From an uncultured Bacteroidia bacterium (GTDB lineage: Bacteria > Bacteroidota > Bacteroidia > Bacteroidales > UBA932): 64,000 nucleotides of DNA. The notes below the pieces were generated by a model. It made no database searches and had not been told where the DNA came from. It saw only the letters and a program-made list of their open reading frames with translations. Below are positions 7,465-15,971 of the stretch, one piece after another; positions within the stretch are counted from its first letter, which is position 1; every line of letters starts with the position of its first letter. Made by a program: the position numbers and the translations under genes. The stretch covers positions 1-64,000 of the forward strand of contig CADCHE010000004.1 of NCBI GenBank assembly GCA_902801205.1, read 5' to 3'.

Positions 7465-8283
7465 TCAATTATTTCCCATTTGGGGAGAGAAATCACTCTC
7501 CTTGATTTCAAAATCACAGGTAATCTGGTAACCATCATGAACCGAACAATACCACTTGCGGCGTCCATTGTCATAGAGCAGGGAGGCGGAATCAAAGGAA
7601 GTGGGCTTCTTCTGATAGAATAGTTTAAACCTATACATCCCTGGATATAGCCTGACGCCAAAGCTACCAACGAGGGCATCTGTTGATTCTCCCGGGAATA
7701 GCGGATCCTTCTCTACAAAGTTTGTATCAATGGTACCCGGGCGAAATTCACCGCAGACACCATCCTGGATTCTGGCGACTTCCCCCCAGAAATATCCAGA
7801 AAGATATCTGCCATAAACAGTATCCTGGCTGTTGTTTGTGATTGTAAAGAATGGTCCGCGGTAATATCCCTGGGGAAAGAATGTTGAATAAACCAATTCA
7901 ACCCCAGGATCCGGTTCCATTATCCTTTGAATAAGCAAAAAGCCGGAATCTTTACCATACTTTAACTGAACCTTGATTCCAATGACCTCCTTGTTACAAA
8001 AGAACACCTCCTTGGAGAGTGTATCAAGGCCATACTCTTTGGTCTCAAAAGCACAGAACACTTTGTAACAGCCATCTTCTGTGAGAGGAATTGTCTTTTT
8101 CGATTCCTTTTGACTGGAAACAACTGTTTTGGAGCCATCAGGAGATACTACATAGACATCGGATTTCAGACCCCGAGAGAATTCTGATCCAGATACTTCA
8201 CAGGAAAAATCAAGCGTCTTGACCTGAGCTCCGAGAAGCAAAGGCCACCACACCAATAAAATGGCAATGAGAGATCTGTTCAT
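7465..8283 (-). CDS. Hypothetical secreted protein
   Basis: 272 residues. I place the start at 8283 because it gives a clean signal peptide (MNRSLIAILLVWWPLLLGAQ) and the context AGCCAGGTATG closely matches that of the gene at 5329; an upstream start at 8310 would add nine non-signal residues. The mature protein is predicted to be beta-rich with immunoglobulin-like character (LDFSCEVSGSEFS, YYRGPFFTITNNSQDTVYG). It is probably a periplasmic or surface protein. No family recognised. It is the last gene of the AT-rich island; the next gene upstream on the strand (stop at 8352) is fully GC-rich. Confidence 0.7.
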   Translation of the reverse strand: MNRSLIAILLVWWPLLLGAQVKTLDFSCEVSGSEFSRGLKSDVYVVSPDGSKTVVSSQKESKKTIPLTEDGCYKVFCAFETKEYGLDTLSKEVFFCNKEVIGIKVQLKYGKDSGFLLIQRIMEPDPGVELVYSTFFPQGYYRGPFFTITNNSQDTVYGRYLSGYFWGEVARIQDGVCGEFRPGTIDTNFVEKDPLFPGESTDALVGSFGVRLYPGMYRFKLFYQKKPTSFDSASLLYDNGRRKWYCSVHDGYQITCDFEIKESDFSPQMGNN

Positions 8284-8351
8284 ACCTGGCTGGGATGTTT
8301 CTATCATCAAGTATTCCCGAATCCTTGCTTCGTCCCGCCCATAGAGCCCTT

Positions 8352-10277
8352 TTACGGAAGTTCATCGAAGCCGACAGCCCTCAAGCCACACGCCTTGGCA
8401 GTAGCGAGGATCTTCTCCAGCCACTCCGTCTTCATGTTGTTCCCCTTCGCATCGGGAGCGATTCCGTGCGACGACAGCACGAACACCTTCTTTTCCGCAG
8501 CGGCCTGACGGACGAGTGAAAGGATCTTCTCGATATCCGTTCCATCGTCTTCGCCTGCGAAAGCGGAGTCCAGGCTGAGCGGCATCGGCGACACGGACGG
8601 GATCAGAACGGCATCATCATCGAGCGATACCTGCCCGCCACGTACGTGGGAGAATCCCCACTGCTTGAACAAGGCGTCCGTCTCGCCGTTGTGGCGGCAG
8701 TACGGATAGGAATAGGACGTAACGGGAACATAAGCGACCTGGCAGGCATACTTCTGCGGCTCGATTTCCTCCTTGTAGAAGAGGGCTGCGCCCTTGGCCG
8801 CCACCTCCTCATCGGCCTTCGCATGGTTGAGTCCGTGCAAGCCAATGGAATGCCCAGCCTCGGAAAGGCGCTTCATCACCCCAGTCGCCTCGTTGTCTAC
8901 CGGTCCGGAGAAAAAGAACGTAACGTGGGCGTCATACTTCTCGAAAAGCGGCAGCGCATTGACCCAGTCCGTGAGATTGCGGTCATCGAAAGTAAGGACG
9001 AGCATCCCCTCCCCTTCAGCCGGGAAGCAGTTCTCGATCTTCAGGTTCTCGACGTCAGCGCCTTCGATGAATTTTCTGGAACGCTCTCCGCCCCATCCCA
9101 TATGGTGACGCACACGCAGCGCATTCAGGTGCTTGCGGGTACAGTTCCGGAAAGTGATGTTCTCGGGACGCTTCGATCCGGAACTCGTAAACGAAATCGG
9201 CATGAGGGACTCGAACCGGCAGTTCTCGAAGGTGACGTTGCGGATCCGCCAGTCATCGGCAAGCGCATCCGATTCCACCGGCCGCGCGCATTCCAGCACG
9301 TCGCACCCGCGCACAAGGATATCGTCAATATACACGCCTCTTTGTCCCGGCGTCCATGCGGGGCAGAAACCGATTCCGAAAGAAGACTCGTGGAAGCGGC
9401 AGTTCTCGATCTCGACGTTGCGGACGATTCCCGTTCCAATGCCGATGCGGACCGCATAGCAGCAGGACCAGACATCGCAATTGGTGATGCGTATGTTCTC
9501 GCACGGATAATCGTCTGCACGGCACTGGTAGCGGTAGCACGCACGGATCGCGAATCCGTCATCCCCCGTTCGAATGGTGCATCCGTCGATGGTCACATTG
9601 CGGGTACAGTCGATGGAAAAGCCGTCCGAGTTCGCGATCGTCCGGTCCGCATCTATCGTAACGTTACGGATATCAATCCCTTCGCAAGCACGAGTGTGCA
9701 CTGTCCAGCAGGGAGTGTCCTTCAGGGTCACCCCCTCCAGCCGCAGGTTCTTGGAAAGGAAGAAGGCCACCATCGGTCCCGGACGGAACCAGGAGCGGTC
9801 GATCGGGTGCAGCTTCAAGCCGTACTTGTACCACGGGAACCGGCTGTCCTCATCACATTCGCCGAAGAAGGCCGGACCGCTGCCGTCGATGACGCCCTCA
9901 CCCGTGATCGCCGCATCCTCCACTCTGTATGCGATAACCAGATGCGCTCCGCTCCACTCCTCCGGATTGGCCCAGAAGTTTTCAGGAAACGCATCATTCG
10001 CATTATAGTCCTCTTTATGGACACTTCCCTTGAGGACAGCCCCCTTCTCGAGATGCAGCTCGACATGGGAACGAAGCCAAATCGTACCGGTCATCCATGT
10101 CCCTTTGGGCACCACAACGGTGCCGCCTCCTGCCGCTTCCGCAGCATCCAACGCCTTCTGGATGGCTTCCGTGGCCATTTTACCGCGCCGCGCCCCATAT
10201 TTGGTAATCGGATAGACTGCCGCCTGGGCAATACCGGCAAACAGAAGCAAAACGAGAGAGAGTACGATCCTTTTCAT
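8352..10277 (-). CDS. GH28-like beta-helix fused to a polysaccharide deacetylase
   Basis: 641 residues, secreted (MKRIVLSLVLLLFAGIAQAA). Residues about 22-420 form a right-handed parallel beta-helix of the pectate-lyase/polygalacturonase kind, opening with YPITKYGA and a GGGTVVVPKG turn. GH28 acid motifs NSDGFSID and TGDDGFAI are visible, though the GHG motif expected after them reads GIGTG. From about 425 to the end is a NodB/CE4 domain with LTFDD and a SIGLHGLNH stretch that supplies the metal-binding histidines. Both activities would act on uronic-acid or acetylated polysaccharide in the periplasm. I chose ATG 10277 over 10322 because it starts the signal peptide. A TATCTTTC box lies at 10302-10309. 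The fusion is unusual. Confidence 0.82.
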   Translation of the reverse strand: MKRIVLSLVLLLFAGIAQAAVYPITKYGARRGKMATEAIQKALDAAEAAGGGTVVVPKGTWMTGTIWLRSHVELHLEKGAVLKGSVHKEDYNANDAFPENFWANPEEWSGAHLVIAYRVEDAAITGEGVIDGSGPAFFGECDEDSRFPWYKYGLKLHPIDRSWFRPGPMVAFFLSKNLRLEGVTLKDTPCWTVHTRACEGIDIRNVTIDADRTIANSDGFSIDCTRNVTIDGCTIRTGDDGFAIRACYRYQCRADDYPCENIRITNCDVWSCCYAVRIGIGTGIVRNVEIENCRFHESSFGIGFCPAWTPGQRGVYIDDILVRGCDVLECARPVESDALADDWRIRNVTFENCRFESLMPISFTSSGSKRPENITFRNCTRKHLNALRVRHHMGWGGERSRKFIEGADVENLKIENCFPAEGEGMLVLTFDDRNLTDWVNALPLFEKYDAHVTFFFSGPVDNEATGVMKRLSEAGHSIGLHGLNHAKADEEVAAKGAALFYKEEIEPQKYACQVAYVPVTSYSYPYCRHNGETDALFKQWGFSHVRGGQVSLDDDAVLIPSVSPMPLSLDSAFAGEDDGTDIEKILSLVRQAAAEKKVFVLSSHGIAPDAKGNNMKTEWLEKILATAKACGLRAVGFDELP

Positions 10278-10301
10278 AAGAAGTGCAATTGATTTCGGAA
10301 T

Positions 10302-10309
10302 GAAAGATA
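10302..10309 (-). promoter_or_regulatory. -7 box for the GH28/CE4 gene
   Basis: On the minus strand this reads TATCTTTC, one mismatch from TAnnTTTG, 24 bases before the chosen ATG at 10277. It supports the shorter start, because the longer reading at 10322 would begin upstream of the box. Confidence 0.45.
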
Positions 10310-10352
10310 ATGATTTTTCCAACGTATTTCAACCTTCCCCAAACGGGCCCAT

Positions 10353-13300
10353 TCATTCGCTCCCCAATGTCACGGCCATCAGGCCTATAACGACATCGTT
10401 CGACAAAACCTCCACCTTCAGCGACTCCAGTTCCCTGTTCTTATGGAGCGGCATCTTCAGGATCTGGGCCGCACCGCCCGGTATGATACGGTCGGTGGCT
10501 TTCAGTTTCTTCCGTTTCGACCCGTTCTGGGCCAGCGGTTCAAAGTCGACATCGACGTTGCGGTCCACGACCCCGTTGTCCAGCAGAACACGGTATGGTT
10601 TCTTCGGAGCCGTCCAGAACGCATAATCGTCACTGTAATAGTCGATCTCGATCGGGCACCAGTTAATGGGGTTCTCCAGGGGCATGATGTCCCGGGTGCC
10701 GTCTTGATAGGTCACCGTCAGCCGCCCGTTTTCGATCCGGCTCTGCATATTGTTCGTGCTTCCCGCCATCAGCAGGTAGGCATAGCGGGCCTTCCCGCTG
10801 AGCGGGATCGTAACCTCGTCCGGGTAGTTGTCCCAGAGCGAGGAGTAGACGATGTTCCATCCCTGGGCCGGGGATTGGAAACGGACCCCCAGCCGGGTAT
10901 CGAATACCTGATCCTTCAGCTTGGAACGGAACCCGTCGTCCTCGATCTCATGATTCTCATGCGGGATGCACCATTCGCCCACGCCCTGCTTGGGCAATTG
11001 CAGGGTGGTTACAGGCGGGCGCGGTGTAAGATACTCGTTGCGGTAGATGTCGTCCACGTTGGCGTTGAAATAGGGCGAGAGGTCCACCATCACGGCATGC
11101 TTCATGGCCTTGGGCGATATGTCATCGAGTCCCATGCGGCGCATATACTTTTTGGACGTGACATCCTCTTTGGGGGCACGGATGGTCTTGTGCCGGATGG
11201 GCTTGGGCAGTTTCGAACGGTCCACCGTAATCGTCTGCCTTTCCGAGTCGTTCCCGCTCACCTCAAGGTAGGCTCCTCCACCGGCATTGGCGCGCACCAG
11301 GATGTTCAGCGGCTGGCGGAAGTGCTGTTCCACCTCGTAGATATCCTTGTCGCCCTCGCGCCGGAACGAATAGGAGAGGTAAGGCGTCCGTATGGAGACC
11401 TCATCCCAGTCCTCGGGGAAGGCCGGCTTGATGAAGCAGCGCCCGTTGAGCGCATCCGGAATGATCCCGAAGAGTCCGCAGATGATTGCGCGTGAGGTGA
11501 TGCCCACGTTGTCGGCAAAGTCGCGGAAGCGTTCCTCCGCTCCCTTGTCGTAATAGCTGCCGCATCCGAAATTGCCCGGACATCCACCCAGGTACATTTC
11601 GTCGGTCAGGTCGGCCTTCAGCAGGCGGAATCCCGCGTCGCTCCGCCCCGCCTGCAGGTAGGCAAGGGCCATGTTGGAAACCTCCTCGTGGGCCACGTTG
11701 TTGGTACTCCAGACATAGGGCATCCAGTCGGAAGAGGAGATGGTGCTCAGTTCCTTGTCGGGAGCAGGCAGGCGGAGGCCCAGTTCCCTGACAACCTGCT
11801 CGTCATAGGTATAGCGCACAGGGATGTGGGGGATGGAGCGGTCCACATAGCAGGTAGCTTGCCAGGCTTGCTCGGGCGTACAGGCCTCGCAGTCGATGGG
11901 AGTATATACGCTCCATATGGCAGCGCTCTTGTGCAGACGCTTCAAGCCCATCAGGTCTTCGAACTCTGCCCAGTAGCCCAGGTCTTCCATCCACAGCCGT
12001 TCGTTCATGGCTTTCAGGATGGCCTCCGCCTCCTGACGGTAGGGCCCGGGGTCCTGGCCGATCCGTTCGGCGATGCGGGCCGCCAGCAGATTGGCCCGGT
12101 AGTTATAGGCAGACGAATGCGTCACGGCGCCCCCGTTGTAATACAGCGCATCGCTGGCCCAGATGCAGCAGTAAGCATCGTAGAGATGGTCGCCGTCCGG
12201 GTCGAAGTTACGCTTTTCCCATTCCAGATGAAGGGTCAGATAGGGCCACATCTGACGCATATAAGTGGTGTCGGCATCGTAACAGAAATGCCAGAGCAGC
12301 TCGTCTATGTAGTTCAGGTTCATGTCATATAGGCTCATCGAACCCGTCTGGTTGGGCTGGGCACAGATGTATCCGTTGGAATACATCGGCGTCCCCCACT
12401 TGGCTGCAGCCCGGCACAGGTTGTTCAGGGTATCCTGCTGGGGATGCGCATATATGGGCGGAATATCGGTGACCATGCTGCGCGAATAGGCCGTGAAGTG
12501 CGAGCGGGCCCGTTCGTTCCAGCCCACCACATCCCCCACGTATGCGCCGCGCCATCCGCAGTAGGGCATGCGCCAGCAGTTGGCGCCGTGCAGGAATGTC
12601 GTGCCGTCCCAGATGCCGTCGGCCGCAGCGACCAGGCAGGAGCCCAGCGTGTTGAAGAACGGGTCGGGGGTGTCGATCACCACCTGCCCCATCAATTCCT
12701 GCCGGGCCTCTTCTTCCCTGTCAAAGACCGCGCGGCCGCTTGCGGCATCCATGGGGATAAGCCGGGCATTATCCTCATACAACAGGTAACTCTGCCCCGC
12801 TGCGTTCCACGAGCAGGCCAGCAGGTCAGGCTCGCCCGGAGCCGGATCCAGGGACTCGGGCGGATTGACGCCCAAGTCGTACCAGTTCATTCCCGTATCG
12901 GCCACCCGGCATCTGCGTACGCTTAAAACCACGGGTCCGTCAAACCCCGAGGCTTCAAACTTCCAGATGGCGCTCTCGCTGAAGAACGACGCCATTGCCG
13001 TGACGGCGAGCCGGCCCTCGCCCCAAGCCGCATCCCGCAACTGATAAGTGCGCCGCCCGCCCTGGTAGCGTGCCTCGCACCACGAGGCGCCGTCCAGCGG
13101 TACGGTCTTCCCTGCATATTCCAGGCTGAAGCGCAGATTGTAGCTCTCGCGTCCGTCGAACGTGGCAAAAACCGGGCGGTCGCTTGTCTCCAGGCGGAAC
13201 CGGGTATGCGTGCCGTAGAGCGGACGGTTGTAGCGTCCCTCGCCGTTCAGGCACACAAAGTCGCGGCCGTCGGGATAGTAGCGCATCACGCGCACATCGG

Positions 13301-13394
13301 GTTCGGCGGGCTGCGCCGCACGACAGCCGTAGAAAAAGCCGATCCACAGCAGGGCTGCAAAAGGCAGCAGGAGGTTGATATGCCTGTTCGTCAT
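10353..13394 (-). CDS. DUF4450-family protein, alpha/alpha-barrel glycosidase-like
   Basis: 1013 residues with a signal peptide ending near GFFYGCRAAQ, whose Cys may be lipid-modified. The N-terminal part (FVCLNGEGRYNRPLYGTHTRFR) is typical of DUF4450. It is followed by a long (alpha/alpha)6-type region (about 330-720) containing WGTPMYSNGY, YDMNLNYIDELLWHF and a repeated W/Y-rich pattern like those of six-hairpin glycosidases, and by a beta-sandwich C-terminus. The family is associated with polysaccharide utilisation; its substrate is unknown to me. Start at 13394 gives the signal peptide; the frame's earlier start at 13529 would read through the promoter region. It is probably transcribed together with the GH28/CE4 gene, 75 bases downstream. 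Confidence 0.82.
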   Translation of the reverse strand: MTNRHINLLLPFAALLWIGFFYGCRAAQPAEPDVRVMRYYPDGRDFVCLNGEGRYNRPLYGTHTRFRLETSDRPVFATFDGRESYNLRFSLEYAGKTVPLDGASWCEARYQGGRRTYQLRDAAWGEGRLAVTAMASFFSESAIWKFEASGFDGPVVLSVRRCRVADTGMNWYDLGVNPPESLDPAPGEPDLLACSWNAAGQSYLLYEDNARLIPMDAASGRAVFDREEEARQELMGQVVIDTPDPFFNTLGSCLVAAADGIWDGTTFLHGANCWRMPYCGWRGAYVGDVVGWNERARSHFTAYSRSMVTDIPPIYAHPQQDTLNNLCRAAAKWGTPMYSNGYICAQPNQTGSMSLYDMNLNYIDELLWHFCYDADTTYMRQMWPYLTLHLEWEKRNFDPDGDHLYDAYCCIWASDALYYNGGAVTHSSAYNYRANLLAARIAERIGQDPGPYRQEAEAILKAMNERLWMEDLGYWAEFEDLMGLKRLHKSAAIWSVYTPIDCEACTPEQAWQATCYVDRSIPHIPVRYTYDEQVVRELGLRLPAPDKELSTISSSDWMPYVWSTNNVAHEEVSNMALAYLQAGRSDAGFRLLKADLTDEMYLGGCPGNFGCGSYYDKGAEERFRDFADNVGITSRAIICGLFGIIPDALNGRCFIKPAFPEDWDEVSIRTPYLSYSFRREGDKDIYEVEQHFRQPLNILVRANAGGGAYLEVSGNDSERQTITVDRSKLPKPIRHKTIRAPKEDVTSKKYMRRMGLDDISPKAMKHAVMVDLSPYFNANVDDIYRNEYLTPRPPVTTLQLPKQGVGEWCIPHENHEIEDDGFRSKLKDQVFDTRLGVRFQSPAQGWNIVYSSLWDNYPDEVTIPLSGKARYAYLLMAGSTNNMQSRIENGRLTVTYQDGTRDIMPLENPINWCPIEIDYYSDDYAFWTAPKKPYRVLLDNGVVDRNVDVDFEPLAQNGSKRKKLKATDRIIPGGAAQILKMPLHKNRELESLKVEVLSNDVVIGLMAVTLGSE

Positions 13395-13399
13395 AGGAG

Positions 13400-13407
13400 C
13401 AAAGATA
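13400..13407 (-). promoter_or_regulatory. -7 box for the DUF4450 gene
   Basis: CAAAGATA on the plus strand is TATCTTTG on the minus strand, an exact TAnnTTTG. Only 5 bases separate it from the ATG at 13394, so the mRNA would be leaderless or almost so. It is one half of a divergent promoter pair with 13499-13506. Confidence 0.7.
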
Positions 13408-13498
13408 TAAACTTTCAGAAAACGGGCAAAATGCCGGCTCTTGTCTCCAGAATGGAAATATTCCTTATGCTCCGCGCTGTTTATGCAAATAAGAAGCT

Positions 13499-13506
13499 TA
13501 TCTTTG
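13499..13506 (+). promoter_or_regulatory. -7 box for the 13532 gene
   Basis: TATCTTTG, exact TAnnTTTG, 25 bases before the ATG at 13532. Together with the minus-strand box at 13400-13407 it makes a 100-base divergent control region for two carbohydrate-active genes, which suggests joint regulation. Confidence 0.65.
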
Positions 13507-13531
13507 CTTTTACATTTTACCACCTGCACCC

Positions 13532-15415
13532 ATGAACGAAAAGACGAAAAAAAACTCCGCCGGTATCCTTACAGCCGTCCTTGTGGCGGTATCGCTGTCT
13601 TTCCTGCACAGCTGCATCGGCGGCCAGGGCCATGAAGACGACATTGTCCTGGAAACAAGTACCTTCAAGCTGACCGTCGGGAAAGATGCCGTCGCCCGGT
13701 CGCTGGTCATCAAGGGAACCGGCGGGGAAATGCTCCTGAAGGGGACGGAGATGCCCCTGTTCTCCGTGACGCAGGAGAGGCCGTTCAACAACGAAACCAA
13801 GCTCGAGCATCCCAATACCAGGACCACCTACAAGGCGGACAGACTCGCCTGGGACGGGGAAAGGCTGACCGTCGGATTTGAAACGGCTCCGTACGAGGCG
13901 GTGGTAAAAGTCGATGCGGACGACGGATATCTGAAGTTCACCCTGGAGGATTTCATCTGCAAACCGGAAGACTATGGCTACCTTTCCATGGATCTGCCCC
14001 CTGTGGCCGAGTTCCGGATCCTGCAGCTTCCTGTCAAAGCGCGCGCGCATTTCGGCGAATGGTTGAACTGTATGTGGGATGAAACCACCGCCGTCTGCGT
14101 GGCCGGATGCGACCCGTGGTCACTCATCTGGCACGAGGACCGGACCGATGGCAACGTCCTCACGGCCGACCTTTATTCCGGGAAGAAACTCCGCGGAGGT
14201 TCCGCTGCGATCATCGCCGCAGGCGGCAAAGAGCCGTTCCTCGACGCCATGGACAGATTCGAAGCCGACCTGGACCTTCCCCGAGGCGTCCGGAGCCGGC
14301 GCTCCCCGATGCTGAACCGCTCCATCTACTGGACGGCTGACGCCACGCCATCGAACATCGACCGGCATATCGCCGTCGCCCGGAAGGCAGGACTGAAGAT
14401 GATGCTGTTCTACTACACCTGCTTCGTCAAGTCCAATGGCTACAGACTCATGGGAGACTACGACCTGAGGGAGGATTATCCCGGAGGTTATGATGACATC
14501 CGGAAGATGCTGGACAAGGTCCGGGAAGCGGGCATCACGCCCGGGTTCCACACGCTTCAGACCCATATCGGTGTGGACAGCCGCTATGTCACGCCGTCCA
14601 TCGACCCCCGCCTGAACCGCAAACGCCTGTTCACCCTCAAGGAAGCGATCCCCTCTTCCGGTGATATCCAGGAGATTCTCGTGGAGGAGAATCCCGTAGA
14701 CGCGCCCATGCACGATAACACGAGGGTGCTCGCGTTCGGCGGTGAAGGGTTCACCTACGAAGGGTATACCACAACGTCCCCATACCGGTTTACGGGAGTC
14801 ACCCGCAGGGCGTTCGAAACGGATGCCGTCGCCCACCGCAAAGGCGAGATCGGCGGCATACTCGACCTGAGCGAATACGGAAACGGGTCCTCAATCTACA
14901 TCGACCAGGACAACGACCTCCAAGATGAAATCGCCGGAAAGATCGCACGCATCTATGACTGCGGCTTCGAGTACCTCTATCTGGACGGATCGGAAGGCGT
15001 CCCTCCCCCGACAGGGATCAACGTCTCGCTCGCGCAGTACAGGGTGGCATCGAAGCTGGCGAAGATGCCGCTTTTCACGGAAGGAGCGGCAAAATCCCAT
15101 TTCGGCTGGCATCTGCAGGCGGGCGCGAACGCGTTCGACGTCTTCCCTCCCGACGTATTCATCGAAAAGATCCTCGAATTCCCCTACGCCGAAGCCCCCA
15201 GAATGGCCGACAACATGACACGGCTTGACTTCGGATGGTGGAACATCACGCCGGAGACGACGCCGGAAATGTGGAATTACGCGGACAGCCTGGCCGCCGA
15301 ATGGAACTGTCCCGTCGCGATCCAATTCTCATTCCAGGCCCTCGAATCCAATCCCCGCGCAGAGGAACTGCTCCAAGTCCTGAAGAAATGGGAGCAATTC
15401 AGGGAGGGCCGGTGA
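13532..15415 (+). CDS. Putative TIM-barrel glycoside hydrolase, lipoprotein
   Basis: 627 residues. The N-terminal hydrophobic segment ends LSFLHSC, a lipobox, so the enzyme should be lipid-anchored. Residues about 30-240 look like a beta-sandwich, followed by a region that reads as a (beta/alpha)8 barrel: MLNRSIYWTADAT, LKMMLFYYTCF, GITPGFHTLQTHIG, EYLYLDGSEG and a late DFGWWN. The acid residues in YLDGSE and in the strand ends are candidates for catalysis. The architecture resembles GH31/GH36-like clans, but I cannot name the family. It stands divergently from the DUF4450 gene and is followed after 64 bases by a small lipoprotein gene, which suggests a two-gene unit. Confidence 0.65.
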   Translation: MNEKTKKNSAGILTAVLVAVSLSFLHSCIGGQGHEDDIVLETSTFKLTVGKDAVARSLVIKGTGGEMLLKGTEMPLFSVTQERPFNNETKLEHPNTRTTYKADRLAWDGERLTVGFETAPYEAVVKVDADDGYLKFTLEDFICKPEDYGYLSMDLPPVAEFRILQLPVKARAHFGEWLNCMWDETTAVCVAGCDPWSLIWHEDRTDGNVLTADLYSGKKLRGGSAAIIAAGGKEPFLDAMDRFEADLDLPRGVRSRRSPMLNRSIYWTADATPSNIDRHIAVARKAGLKMMLFYYTCFVKSNGYRLMGDYDLREDYPGGYDDIRKMLDKVREAGITPGFHTLQTHIGVDSRYVTPSIDPRLNRKRLFTLKEAIPSSGDIQEILVEENPVDAPMHDNTRVLAFGGEGFTYEGYTTTSPYRFTGVTRRAFETDAVAHRKGEIGGILDLSEYGNGSSIYIDQDNDLQDEIAGKIARIYDCGFEYLYLDGSEGVPPPTGINVSLAQYRVASKLAKMPLFTEGAAKSHFGWHLQAGANAFDVFPPDVFIEKILEFPYAEAPRMADNMTRLDFGWWNITPETTPEMWNYADSLAAEWNCPVAIQFSFQALESNPRAEELLQVLKKWEQFREGR

Positions 15416-15479
15416 GCACGAGTTCGGAATGAGTTTTGATTGGAGAAACCATGCGATCACAAAACGATCGTTTAAGGAT

Positions 15480-15971
15480 ATGAAAAAGTTTTTGTTACTG
15501 GCCGCCATGGCTTGCATGGCCGTTTTTACATCTTGCGACAAGACGGATGCCCCCCATACAGGAGATGCATCCGGGAATCTGTACGGGATCTGGGCCCTTA
15601 CCGCAAAAACTGTCGAAACCACAGCCTCTGACGGTTCCGTCACCACCAACACCGCGGATTACACCGACGTGCACTTCTATCTCGCCCTCAGCGAGTTCCC
15701 TGTCCCTCACGCCATCGTCAAGGAAGGCAGCCTTTCCGCGCTGGACCTGGACGACGTGGATGTGGACGCAGCCAAGTTCTCCTACAACGCCGACAAGAAG
15801 ACGATCCACTTCAGCTCGCTGGAGCTTTCTCTCTGGAGCGGATTGAAGAACATGACGCTGATCGGGACGTTCAACGTGGTGGAACTGGGCAAGACCAAAC
15901 TGATCCTAAAGCAGACCGTGCTCAACACCTCCACCATCTACTCTTTCACGAGAACGGCGAAGTCGGAATAG
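15480..15971 (+). CDS. Small lipocalin-like lipoprotein
   Basis: 163 residues from ATG 15480, chosen because it begins a type II signal peptide (MKKFLLLAAMACMAVFTSC). The frame is open from 15429, but those residues do not belong to a signal. The mature part (GNLYGIWALTAKTVET, then alternating strands, then LILKQTVLNTSTIYSF) looks like a single lipocalin or calycin-type beta-barrel as found in many small Bacteroidota lipoproteins. The role is unknown. It lies 64 bases after the putative hydrolase and its 3' end overlaps the convergent sulfatase gene by 34 bases. Confidence 0.68.
   Translation: MKKFLLLAAMACMAVFTSCDKTDAPHTGDASGNLYGIWALTAKTVETTASDGSVTTNTADYTDVHFYLALSEFPVPHAIVKEGSLSALDLDDVDVDAAKFSYNADKKTIHFSSLELSLWSGLKNMTLIGTFNVVELGKTKLILKQTVLNTSTIYSFTRTAKSE

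Noticed and set aside
404..8300. Integron attC-type array
   Set aside because: Genes point in both directions, there is no integron integrase in view, and the repeats lack GTTRRRY core sites.
8646..10292. 548-codon open frame on the plus strand
   Set aside because: Opposite to the beta-helix/deacetylase gene. It has no signal, no motif and an Arg/His-rich composition typical of shadows.
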